From contig NZ_JACJSC010000032.1 of assembly GCF_014697575.1 (NCBI RefSeq), positions 1 to 61,177 of the forward strand: a stretch of DNA of 61,177 bases. Direction: 5' to 3'. Position numbers and translations under genes: made by a program. Origin of the DNA: Planktothrix sp. FACHB-1365 (GTDB taxonomy: Bacteria; Cyanobacteriota; Cyanobacteriia; Cyanobacteriales; Microcoleaceae). The notes under the pieces are model-generated. The model saw nothing but the letters and a program-made list of their open reading frames with translations. It searched no databases and was not told where the DNA came from. Positions 7,412-14,515 of the stretch are shown piece after piece (position 1 is the stretch's first letter; each line of letters starts with the position of its first letter).

Positions 7412-8653
7412 ATGAAAGAACTTTTTCCTGGTTACTTCAGACGTACCGAAGAAGAATGGAAGACCCTATGGGATGGAGCAACTATTGTTTTAGATACAAA
7501 TTTTTTATTAGATCTTTACCGATATTCTGAAGGAACCCGAAGCGAAATCCTTGAACTTCTGTCCTCTATTCAAGATAGATTGTTCATTCCTTACCAAGTA
7601 GCCTATGAATTCATGAAAAATAGACTAGGGGTTATTGTAGAGCAAGGACGAGCGTATGAGCAAGCAATTTCAACCCTCAGAAACATTGATAATGACTTCA
7701 ATAATAATAAAAGACACCCATTTATTACACCCTCTCTTCTTCAAAAACTTAATGAGCTAATTACGAATTTAGTTGATAATTTAGCGGTTGGGAAAGATTT
7801 ATTTGATGAATTATTGACGAGAGATACAATTCTGGATGACATCAGTAATTTGTTTAAAGATAAAATTGGGAATCAATTTGAAGCAGAAGACCTTGAAAAG
7901 CTTTATATAGATGGTGAAGAACGATATAAACGTTCTTTTCCCCCAGGCTACAAGGATAATGCTAAACCTGTACCTGACAAATTCGGCGATCTCATAATTT
8001 GGAAAGAGATAATAGCTTTAGCCCAGGATAAAAAATGCCCAATTTTATTTATTACAAGTGACTCTTCAGAAGATTGGTGGTGGATTTTTCATGGAAAAAC
8101 AATAGGCCCAAGACATGAACTTGTCAAAGAAATCAGATCTGAGGCAAATGTTGATTTCCATATCTACTTACCAGATAGTTTCATTCAACATTCTGCCAAA
8201 TATTTAGAAAGCTCAGTAGAGCAACAAGTGCTTGACGAGATAAAAGAGATTAGTAAACAGCCAAAGGAAGTGCTAGTTAGCTCTGTCACTACTTCTGAGT
8301 TTGATGACGATTTGGGAGATGAAATTTCTGAAGAAAACTTCTCAATTTTTCCCGAAGCCAATTTCTCCGAATCAGATCGGATTCAACCTTCTCTTATGAA
8401 TCCTTCTCTTGAAGATGCTAGAAGGTTAATGATTCGAGCAATGAGGATTTTTATTAATGAAAATAAGAAAAATATAGTACCTAAAGCAGGTTTGAAGACT
8501 TTAATGAAGAGGTTAGATCCAACATTCGATGAGAGCAATTATGATTTTGCCTCGTTCACGTTGTTTCTGGGCAATTTTCCTAATGACATAATTACCTTAG
8601 ATAATTACTCAGGAGGACACGTGGCTTTATTTAACCGATTGCATAACGAGTAA
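7412..8653 (+). CDS. PIN-like (PIN_8/DUF4935) nuclease fused to a C-terminal OST-HTH/LOTUS-like domain
   Basis: A 413-residue protein. Residues 20-260 carry PIN-like landmarks: an aspartate in IVLDTNFLLDLY (D28), a glutamate in YEFMKNR (E66), FGDLIIWKEI (D193) and the strand LFITSD (D217). These fit the PIN_8 type of metal-dependent RNase. An acidic linker (about 265-330) leads to residues 335-408, whose pattern EDARRLMIRAM, PKAGLKTLMKRLDPTFDESNY, FTLFLGNFP resembles an OST-HTH/LOTUS RNA-binding domain. The last six residues and the stop are encoded by sequence identical to the tail of xisI (8630 on). The domain calls are from pattern reading; the function, probably RNA cleavage in defence or stress, is inferred. 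Confidence 0.75.
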   Translation: MKELFPGYFRRTEEEWKTLWDGATIVLDTNFLLDLYRYSEGTRSEILELLSSIQDRLFIPYQVAYEFMKNRLGVIVEQGRAYEQAISTLRNIDNDFNNNKRHPFITPSLLQKLNELITNLVDNLAVGKDLFDELLTRDTILDDISNLFKDKIGNQFEAEDLEKLYIDGEERYKRSFPPGYKDNAKPVPDKFGDLIIWKEIIALAQDKKCPILFITSDSSEDWWWIFHGKTIGPRHELVKEIRSEANVDFHIYLPDSFIQHSAKYLESSVEQQVLDEIKEISKQPKEVLVSSVTTSEFDDDLGDEISEENFSIFPEANFSESDRIQPSLMNPSLEDARRLMIRAMRIFINENKKNIVPKAGLKTLMKRLDPTFDESNYDFASFTLFLGNFPNDIITLDNYSGGHVALFNRLHNE

Positions 8654-8791
8654 ATTGGCGTTTAAAAGGGGAATGAAAACCCAGAATAATATCGGAAGTC
8701 GGGACACCCATTTCAACTAATCTCTCGGCAACGGAGTCTTCTGTCCCGTTATATTGAATCCAAATTTTGCCATCTTCAATATCAAAGTGCA
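8630..8791 (-). pseudogene. xisI fragment (C-terminal third)
   Basis: The 162 bases 8630-8791 match 9993-10154, the 3' half of intact xisI, with few changes. The fragment keeps a frame for the last 50 or so XisI residues (HFDIEDGKIWIQYNG to the C-terminus) and reads back to an unrelated ATG at 8822. The N-terminal half is missing. It overlaps the last 24 bases of the PIN-LOTUS gene on the other strand. Confidence 0.9.
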
Positions 8792-8880
8792 CCTTTAATA
8801 ACTGGAGGTTATTGTCGCCCATAAGCAGGTATATAAGAGCAAGAGGTAAACTATAGATTGAAAGCTGGCGGTGAAAACTT

Positions 8881-9123
8881 ATGAAGTTGACTGTGAAACT
8901 TGACCGTGACGAAGATGGGGTTTGGATTGTAGAATGCCCTAGTATTCCTGGTTGTATCAGCCAAGGTCAAACTAGGGAAGAAGCTCTCCAAAATATCAGG
9001 GATGCTATTACCGCCTGCCTTCAAGTTCGCGCAGAGCGTGGGCTACCGCTTACGATTGAAACTCCCCAAGTAAAGGTGAATAATGAATGCACAACTGATG
9101 ATTCAACCCTCCTCTTTTATTGA
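8881..9123 (+). CDS. HicB-family antitoxin, orphan, with altered tail
   Basis: An 80-residue protein. The HicB half-RNase H fold is clear in VKLDRDEDGVWIVECPSIPG, then CISQGQTREEALQNIRDAI. Cyanobacterial relatives normally end soon after the TIETPQV strand; here the last 13 residues are unrelated and low in beta pattern. That suggests an indel near 9075 that moved the reading frame. No HicA-type double-stranded RNA-binding toxin gene lies beside it. It overlaps the start of the next gene by 41 bases. Confidence 0.8.
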   Translation: MKLTVKLDRDEDGVWIVECPSIPGCISQGQTREEALQNIRDAITACLQVRAERGLPLTIETPQVKVNNECTTDDSTLLFY

Positions 9124-9325
9124 TGCTGGAATTCAAATCAAGCCAGTTCGAGGATTGTTCTTATTCAAATTTAGCGAAGATCTGCAAGAGCGACTAGAGA
9201 GTCTGAACGAGAAACAGCGAGAGTCGCAGTTGACACGCGATGAAGTAGTAGAGTTGACTGGAATTTTGGAACTCGACCGAATTTTCACGCTGCTCAATGC
9301 AAAAATTATTGCTGAGTCTATGTAG
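9083..9325 (+). CDS. small hypothetical protein upstream of the HNH gene
   Basis: An 80-residue protein, hydrophobic in its first third (IKPVRGLFLFKF) and then charged and helical (SEDLQERLESLNEKQRESQLTRDEVVELTGILELDRIF). It stops two bases before the ATG of the HNH endonuclease, so the two are almost certainly cotranscribed. The Glu/Leu-rich helical part would suit an antitoxin or small partner of the endonuclease. That is inference; the family is not recognised. Confidence 0.65.
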   Translation: MNAQLMIQPSSFIDAGIQIKPVRGLFLFKFSEDLQERLESLNEKQRESQLTRDEVVELTGILELDRIFTLLNAKIIAESM

Positions 9326-9327
9326 GT

Positions 9328-9777
9328 ATGGCGATTTCAAAAAAGATTCGGCAACAAGTTCGAGAACGGGCTAAGTATTTGTGTGAATACTGTCACTCTT
9401 CCGAAGAAGCCAGTGCAGCCCGGTTTGAAATTGATCACATCCAGCCGCAATCGCGTGGAGGAGCAAATACATTTGAAAATTTGGCTTTGGCTTGTCAGCG
9501 ATGTAATAGCTACCGTTACAACTTTACAGAAGGAACTGACCCAGAATCTCAAGTTTCTACTCATTTGTTTAACCCACGACTGGATCAGTGGAATGAGCAT
9601 TTTGTTTGGGAGAAGGGCGGTCTGGTGATTCGAGGCAAGACTTCAATTGGACGTGCAACGTGTGATCGCTTAGATTTGAACGACCAAGAGCATAATGAGG
9701 GGGCAATTGTTAAAGCACGTCGTCTTTGGATTCATGGCGGTTGGCATCCACCATCCGATGATGCTATTGAATCTTAA
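9328..9777 (+). CDS. HNH endonuclease
   Basis: A 149-residue protein. The HNH/zinc-finger core is complete: C19-E-Y-C22, then IDHIQPQSRGG with D36-H37, the middle Asn at N51, and C56-Q-R-C59-N. The C-terminal half (from residue 75) is typical of small cyanobacterial HNH proteins. It is a predicted DNA-nicking or cutting enzyme of unknown target. It is coupled to the small gene ending at 9325. Nothing identifiable lies between its stop and the repeated segment beginning at 9981. Confidence 0.88.
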   Translation: MAISKKIRQQVRERAKYLCEYCHSSEEASAARFEIDHIQPQSRGGANTFENLALACQRCNSYRYNFTEGTDPESQVSTHLFNPRLDQWNEHFVWEKGGLVIRGKTSIGRATCDRLDLNDQEHNEGAIVKARRLWIHGGWHPPSDDAIES

Positions 9778-9993
9778 CTCAGATAGAAGGGCGGTTGCAG
9801 CGACATAACACTGCGTTGGTGCGGACGGTACAAAGGTTATTGGTCGGTATTCGAGCTTATCTACCGCCGCTGATCTCTGCCGTTATCTCCCATCCTAAAC
9901 TACACTAACTCAATGGAGTTGCAAGTTCATCCTTGAGAAAATCAATAAAGCATCTTAACTTGGGGGGTAAAAATCTTCTTCTTGAATCTAAAT

Positions 9994-10329
9994 TTAACCG
10001 ATTGCATAACGAGTAAATTGGCGTTTGAAAGGGGAATGAAAACCCAGAATAATATCGGAAGTCGGTACACCCATTTCAACTAATCTCTCGGCAACGGAGT
10101 CTTCTGTCCCGTTATATTGAATCCAAATTTTGCCCTCTTGAATATCAAAGTGCATTACAGGGCCAAATACTCGCTTATCTCCTTGCCAACCGACATAGGC
10201 GAGTTGATAATGGTCATGTTCACTATCAAATATTAATTCTGCCTTTACCGTATCCGTAGTCATTGCAATCTGAGCGTGTTCGGTCAAAATTTGTTTAATA
10301 TATTGGCGATAATATTCTACTTTATCCAT
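9994..10329 (-). CDS. xisI: XisI, fdxN-element excision controlling factor family
   Basis: A 111-residue protein starting MDKVEYYRQYIKQILTEHAQ, with FDSEHDHYQLAYVGWQGDKRVFG in the middle and LVEMGVPTSDIILGFHSP near the end, the XisI pattern. In Nostoc XisH and XisI work with the recombinase XisF to excise the fdxN element. Most genomes outside heterocyst formers carry them without XisF, and they behave as scattered TA-like pairs. It overlaps xisH by 13 bases. Two truncated copies of its 3' end lie at 8630-8791 and 13822-13936. Confidence 0.92.
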   Translation of the reverse strand: MDKVEYYRQYIKQILTEHAQIAMTTDTVKAELIFDSEHDHYQLAYVGWQGDKRVFGPVMHFDIQEGKIWIQYNGTEDSVAERLVEMGVPTSDIILGFHSPFKRQFTRYAIG

Positions 10330-10733
10330 TGCTTAATTTCCTCCAATTTGGGATTGTAAATTATCAACCTGACTTGATAACGTCTCAAAGCACGTTGGAT
10401 GAAAGCAAGTTGAAAAAAATCTTCATAAGTTTCAGAAGGAATTGCTAAATAAACAATCCGCTCAGGTTCTTGTTCTTCAAGAGCCTGACAATAGTTAAGA
10501 TATTGCCCCAAGGCCGTATGAAAGGCACTAATATCAGAATCTCCAATAAAGCTTTTAATTTCTACAGCAATTTTTTCAGAATCTCGTTCTGCGCCGATGG
10601 CACTTTCTGCCGCTAAATCAATTTGTAATTTAACAGCTTCACTAATACGAATCGTTAAAGGGTCATGAGTAATATTCCATCCATCTTTGATCAAGGCATT
10701 TCTAACCTGTTGATGGAAAATATCTTTAGCCAT
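10317..10733 (-). CDS. xisH: XisH, fdxN-element excision controlling factor family
   Basis: A 138-residue protein read from the ATG at 10733 (MAKDIFHQQVRNALIKDGW), which matches the usual XisH start; the frame opens further upstream at a TTG (10757). It has restriction-endonuclease-fold features: IQIDLAAESAIGAER, KIAVEIKSF (the E-x-K of the fold) and a late RYQVRLIIYNPKLEEIKQWI. It lies upstream of xisI and overlaps it by 13 bases, the standard order. No recombinase gene is nearby. Confidence 0.92.
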   Translation of the reverse strand: MAKDIFHQQVRNALIKDGWNITHDPLTIRISEAVKLQIDLAAESAIGAERDSEKIAVEIKSFIGDSDISAFHTALGQYLNYCQALEEQEPERIVYLAIPSETYEDFFQLAFIQRALRRYQVRLIIYNPKLEEIKQWIK

Positions 10734-10757
10734 TGTGGATGCTGTCATCCTGATCAA

Positions 10758-10961
10758 GATTAACTTTAGTTTATCATAAAATCCCCGGAAAGTCTATTTA
10801 TGTAGCAATACCCTAATTGGGGAGGCGTGAACGCCTCTTTAAGATGTGCTAAAGCGCAACAACTTCTACTGTAGTGAGCCCTGAAGGGCTCTATTGTTTG
10901 CCTTGGCATAGCAAAATCGGGGCTAAATGTGTTAGGGTTAAGTTATATTTTTATCAAAATT
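10758..10961. repeat. spacer between xisH and cydA with two hairpins
   Basis: The hairpins GAGGCGTGAACGCCTC (10822-10837) and GAGCCCTGAAGGGCTC (10876-10891) belong to the same family as those behind the MoxR, toxin and cydB genes. No gene is seen. Confidence 0.75.
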
Positions 10962-10980
10962 ATTTGACAAAACGTCAAAT
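10962..10980. promoter_or_regulatory. inverted repeat upstream of cydA, candidate operator
   Basis: ATTTGAC (10962-10968), a five-base spacer AAAAC, and GTCAAAT (10974-10980) form a perfect 7-base inverted repeat in the AT-rich leader, 87 bases before the cydA ATG. It does not fit the NtcA, FNR or Rex consensus as I know them. A regulator of the bd-type oxidase is a guess. Confidence 0.45.
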
Positions 10981-11067
10981 AGGAAAACATTAAGAAATTC
11001 CAGTGAAACTAAGTTTAAAAACTCGAATCAAGTTAAATTACTCATCGATGAACTGATCGAGATAAAC

Positions 11068-12507
11068 ATGGAATTTTTGTCCGATACTGTGGTTTTGTCA
11101 CGGATTCAATTTGCCTTGACTGCAATTTTCCATATGCTATGGCCAGTGCTAACAACTGGAATGGCAATTTATTTAGTCATTGTTGAAGGCTTATGGCTAA
11201 AAACTCGCAATCGAGACTATTATTATCATGCTCGATTTTGGTCAAAACTCTATGTGCTTAACTTTGGAATTGGCGTAGCATCCGGCTTACCAATGGAATT
11301 TCAATTTGGCACAAACTGGGCGCCCTTTTCAGAAGCCGTCGGAGATTTTTTTGGTAGTATTTTAGGCTTTGAAGGCTCGATGGCGTTCATGCTAGAAGCC
11401 GGATTTTTAGGAATTATGCTATTTGGCTGGGAACGAGTTAATCCCCGGATTCATTACCTAGCAACTATCATGGTCGCATTTGGGGCGAATCTTTCTACCT
11501 TCTGGATTTTAACCGCTAATTCCTGGTTACAAACGCCATCGGGGACAGAATTAATTAATGGAAAATTTATCGTTAATGACTACTTTCAAGCCATTCTAAA
11601 TCCGTTTATGGCGAAAAGTTTTCTCCATATGTTTTTCGCCACCCTAGAAACCTCCCTATTTGTAATTGGTGGAATTAGTGCTTGGTATATTCTGAATCAA
11701 CGTCATCCTGCTTTTTTTGCTAAGTCTTTCAAAATTGTCTTAGCGGCGACGATTGCAGTCACTCCCCTACAAATTTATATTGGGCATTTAAGTGCTGAAC
11801 AAGTCTATCATTATCAACCGACTAAATTAGCAGCAATAGAAGCAAAATGGGAAACGACTCCCGCCGGAGAAACTGCTGATTGGACGCTGTTAGCCTTCCC
11901 GAATGAAAAAGCCCAAAAAAATGATTGGGAATTGTCAATCCCCAACGGTTTAGGATATGTATTAGAGTTTAAAAAACAACTCTCTGAACCCGTTTTAGGA
12001 TTAAAAGCTTGGAAACCTGAAGACCGTCCTCGGATGGTGGGATTGATTTATTATGCCTTTCGGATTATGAGTGGAATTGGTTTCTTTTTAGCAGGTTTAA
12101 TGCTAGTCAGTGTATTTCAATGGTGGCGAGGAAAATTATCAGCTTCAGAAATTTCTCAACAACGTTGGTTATTACGCGCTTGGTTGTTCGCCGCACCTTT
12201 GGGATATATTGCAGTTGAATCCGGTTGGATTGTGCGTTGTGTGGGACGACAACCCTGGACAGTTTATGGACAAGTTCGCACCGTTGATGCAGCGTCTCAT
12301 TTACCACCAGGAGAGGTTTTAGGCTCGTTATTAGTATTTACAACAATTTACACAATTTTATTGATTTCTGCCCTCTATTTTGGGAGCAAAATTATTCGCC
12401 AAGGGCCGAATTTACAACTCTCAATTCCTGGGGAAGAAAAACAGGCATTAGAGACAACTCCAGCGACCCATATCCCTGATAGTCGCCCCTTAGAAACTCA
12501 ACAATAG
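11068..12507 (+). CDS. cydA: cytochrome bd-type quinol oxidase subunit I (cyanide-insensitive type)
   Basis: A 479-residue, roughly nine-span membrane protein. H22 in FALTAIFHMLWP is the expected heme b595 ligand. The AFRIMSGIGF segment carries the likely heme b558 methionine, and the conserved GRQPW motif is near residue 393. It is shorter than E. coli CydA and the Q-loop is short, as in the cyanide-insensitive (CioA) branch. It oxidises quinol and reduces oxygen to water; in cyanobacteria this branch is a plastoquinol oxidase. It is seven bases from cydB, in one operon. Confidence 0.95.
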   Translation: MEFLSDTVVLSRIQFALTAIFHMLWPVLTTGMAIYLVIVEGLWLKTRNRDYYYHARFWSKLYVLNFGIGVASGLPMEFQFGTNWAPFSEAVGDFFGSILGFEGSMAFMLEAGFLGIMLFGWERVNPRIHYLATIMVAFGANLSTFWILTANSWLQTPSGTELINGKFIVNDYFQAILNPFMAKSFLHMFFATLETSLFVIGGISAWYILNQRHPAFFAKSFKIVLAATIAVTPLQIYIGHLSAEQVYHYQPTKLAAIEAKWETTPAGETADWTLLAFPNEKAQKNDWELSIPNGLGYVLEFKKQLSEPVLGLKAWKPEDRPRMVGLIYYAFRIMSGIGFFLAGLMLVSVFQWWRGKLSASEISQQRWLLRAWLFAAPLGYIAVESGWIVRCVGRQPWTVYGQVRTVDAASHLPPGEVLGSLLVFTTIYTILLISALYFGSKIIRQGPNLQLSIPGEEKQALETTPATHIPDSRPLETQQ

Positions 12508-12514
12508 GAGAATT

Positions 12515-13516
12515 ATGGACAGTTTAACGCATTTTTTGGATCAGGTTTGGTTTGTAATTCTAGCTTTGTTTCTACTTTTATATGTAATGTTAGATGGGTT
12601 TGATTTAGGGGTAGGAATTTTATCTCTCACCAGTTCTGATGAACAACGTCGCAGTATTTTGATGACCAGTTTGGGCAATGTTTGGGATGCCAATGAAACT
12701 TGGTTAGTGTTAATGGGGGGTGCTTTATTTGGGGCGTTTCCTTTAGCTTATGCTACTATCCTCAATGCTCTTTATATTCCCATTTTTGGGATGATTTTTG
12801 GATTGATTTTTCGGGCGGTGGCTTTTGAGTTTCGAGAACACGCAGACAACAAATTACTCTGGAATTTTGCTTTTGGGGCGGGGAGTTTTTTGGCTGCACT
12901 TTCTCAGGGATTGGCATTAGGAGGAGTTTTACAAGGGATTGCGGTAGATGAGCTTGGACATTTTACTGGGGGAATGTGGGATTGGTTAGATTGGCGATCG
13001 CTATTGGTGGCATTAACTTTAATTCAAGGTTATGTTTTAATTGGCTCTACCTATTTAATCATGAAGACTGAGGGAGAGTTGCAAATAATCCATTATCGCA
13101 CCGCTAAACTGGCAGCTTTAACAACATTAGTCGGTGCAATTTTAATCACGATTACAACGCCTTTTGTTTCTGAAAATATCCGAATTAAGTTGTTTCATGA
13201 GCCAGAAATTTATGTGTTTGCGGTGATTCCGATTTTGGGTCTTCTTTTTGTGGGGTTGCTATTAAAAAGTCTGAAGCAACGGGAGGAAACAACACCTTTT
13301 ATTTGGACTATTTTAATCTTTTTAATCACGTTTATCGGCTTAGGATTAATAGTTTTTCCCTATATTATTCCTCCTTCGATCACCATTTATCAAGCCGCTG
13401 CTTCCCCTAGCGCGTTAGTGTTCATGATCACTTTTATTGGTTTTCTAATTCCGATTATGTTGTTTTACAATATCTATAACTATGTTGTGTTTAGAGGTAA
13501 GGTGATTGAATCGTAG
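12515..13516 (+). CDS. cydB: cytochrome bd-type quinol oxidase subunit II
   Basis: A 333-residue membrane protein with about eight hydrophobic segments. The start LFLLLYVMLDGFDLGVGIL is the hallmark N-terminus of CydB, followed by NVWDANETWLVLMGGALFGAFP. It forms the heterodimer with CydA and stabilises the hemes. An AGGAG site (12506-12510) overlaps the end of cydA. The TAG stop is followed one base later by a hairpin (13518-13533) of the island family, probably serving as terminator. Confidence 0.95.
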   Translation: MDSLTHFLDQVWFVILALFLLLYVMLDGFDLGVGILSLTSSDEQRRSILMTSLGNVWDANETWLVLMGGALFGAFPLAYATILNALYIPIFGMIFGLIFRAVAFEFREHADNKLLWNFAFGAGSFLAALSQGLALGGVLQGIAVDELGHFTGGMWDWLDWRSLLVALTLIQGYVLIGSTYLIMKTEGELQIIHYRTAKLAALTTLVGAILITITTPFVSENIRIKLFHEPEIYVFAVIPILGLLFVGLLLKSLKQREETTPFIWTILIFLITFIGLGLIVFPYIIPPSITIYQAAASPSALVFMITFIGFLIPIMLFYNIYNYVVFRGKVIES

Positions 13517-13517
13517 T

Positions 13518-13720
13518 GAGCCCTTCAGGGTTCTTTAACATGGGTTCAAGCGCAACAACAAATTATCCCCATAGGATTATCGACATCAATCCAGAATTAT
13601 AGCAACCGCTTTAGTGGTTAGGACATACAATTTCGGGGGTTTTATGTAGAAAGTTTCCGTATATTGTTCCGATCAAGTATGTTATGCAGAAAGTTTCCGT
13701 ATAATGTATAGTTAGCCATC
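13518..13720. repeat. hairpin and dispersed repeat block behind cydB
   Basis: The hairpin GAGCCCTTCAGGGTTC (13518-13533, one G-U pair) is followed by 13562-13670, which matches 6468-6575. A short extra copy of the element's end (TATGCAGAAAGTTTCCGTAT) lies at 13682-13701. The run to 13821 has no gene. Confidence 0.75.
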
Positions 13721-13821
13721 TTCGCCTATACCCGATTATGATTAGGATGAATTGTGAAGCATAGATACGTTTGGCACAAACCAGATCATGAGAAGTTGAC
13801 TGGCTAACAACCGCGCTGCAC

Positions 13822-13936
13822 CTTGAATCTAAATTTAACCCATTGCATAACGAGTAAATTGGTGTTTAAAAGGGGAATGAAAACCTAGAATAATATCGGA
13901 AGTCGGTACACCCATTTCAACTAATCTCTCGGCAAC
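13822..13936 (-). pseudogene. xisI remnant (3' end only)
   Basis: The 115 bases 13822-13936 match 9981-10095, which is the last third of xisI plus 12 bases beyond its stop. There is no start, and the homology stops abruptly at GGCAAC. It shares the bases just past the stop with the intact copy but not with the copy at 8630. Confidence 0.88.
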
Positions 13937-13999
13937 ACTTCATCAAGACTTTGGTTACAATAAAGACGCATAGTAGTGAGTATTTACCGTTGTTAAGCT

Positions 14000-14230
14000 A
14001 TGACTGAACTACTTCGACAAGCGATTGCTCAAATTGAAAAACTTCCACCCGATCAGCAGGATGCGATCGCTGCTCGATTTTTAGCAGAATTGCAAGACGA
14101 GCAAAAATGGGAAAATCGTTTCGCTGCCACGACAGACGATCAATGGGATCAGATGGCGGCAATGGTGCGTCAGGAGATAGCGGAAGGTGAAACCGTTCCA
14201 CTTGATAAAATTTTTCCCAGACAACAATGA
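14000..14230 (+). CDS. type II antitoxin
   Basis: A 76-residue protein, MTELLRQAIAQIEKLPPDQQ at the start, mostly helical and acidic. This is a common cyanobacterial antitoxin paired with a RelE-like toxin. It overlaps the toxin by four bases (ATGA). A broken near-copy with a nonsense codon lies at 7084. The homology includes about 38 bases upstream of the ATG, so the promoter region was copied too. Confidence 0.85.
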   Translation: MTELLRQAIAQIEKLPPDQQDAIAARFLAELQDEQKWENRFAATTDDQWDQMAAMVRQEIAEGETVPLDKIFPRQQ

Positions 14231-14496
14231 AATCAAGTGTCACAAAGTCATTTCGCAAGCGTTTGAACGAGCTTCCTATATCAGTTCAAGAGCAAGCCGC
14301 TAAAGCCTACGCTCTTTGGCAGGAAGACCCTTATCATCCGAGTCTTCAGTTCAAACGAGTCAATCAGAAGCAACCGATTTATTCTGCTCGTGTCAGCATT
14401 AACTACCGTGTTCTGGGTTTGTTGGAATCCGACCATATCTACTGGTACTGGATTGGCACACATGATGAGTACGATGAATTCCTGAAACGGATGTAG
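14227..14496 (+). CDS. RelE-like toxin
   Basis: An 89-residue basic protein. SSVTKSFRKRLNELP then AYALWQEDPYHPSLQFKRV and a beta-rich end SARVSINYRVLGLLESDHIYWYWIGTHDEYD mark it as a RelE/HigB-type toxin, with the terminal His-x-x-Tyr pattern. It is translationally coupled to the antitoxin at 14000. The homologous copy at 7311 is cut after eight codons. Confidence 0.88.
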   Translation: MKSSVTKSFRKRLNELPISVQEQAAKAYALWQEDPYHPSLQFKRVNQKQPIYSARVSINYRVLGLLESDHIYWYWIGTHDEYDEFLKRM

Positions 14497-14515
14497 TTTG
14501 AGGCGATCACAATTA

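Noticed and set aside
10962-10980. NtcA or FNR-type site before cydA
   Set aside because: The inverted repeat ATTTGAC-N5-GTCAAAT fits neither consensus; kept only as an unnamed operator candidate.
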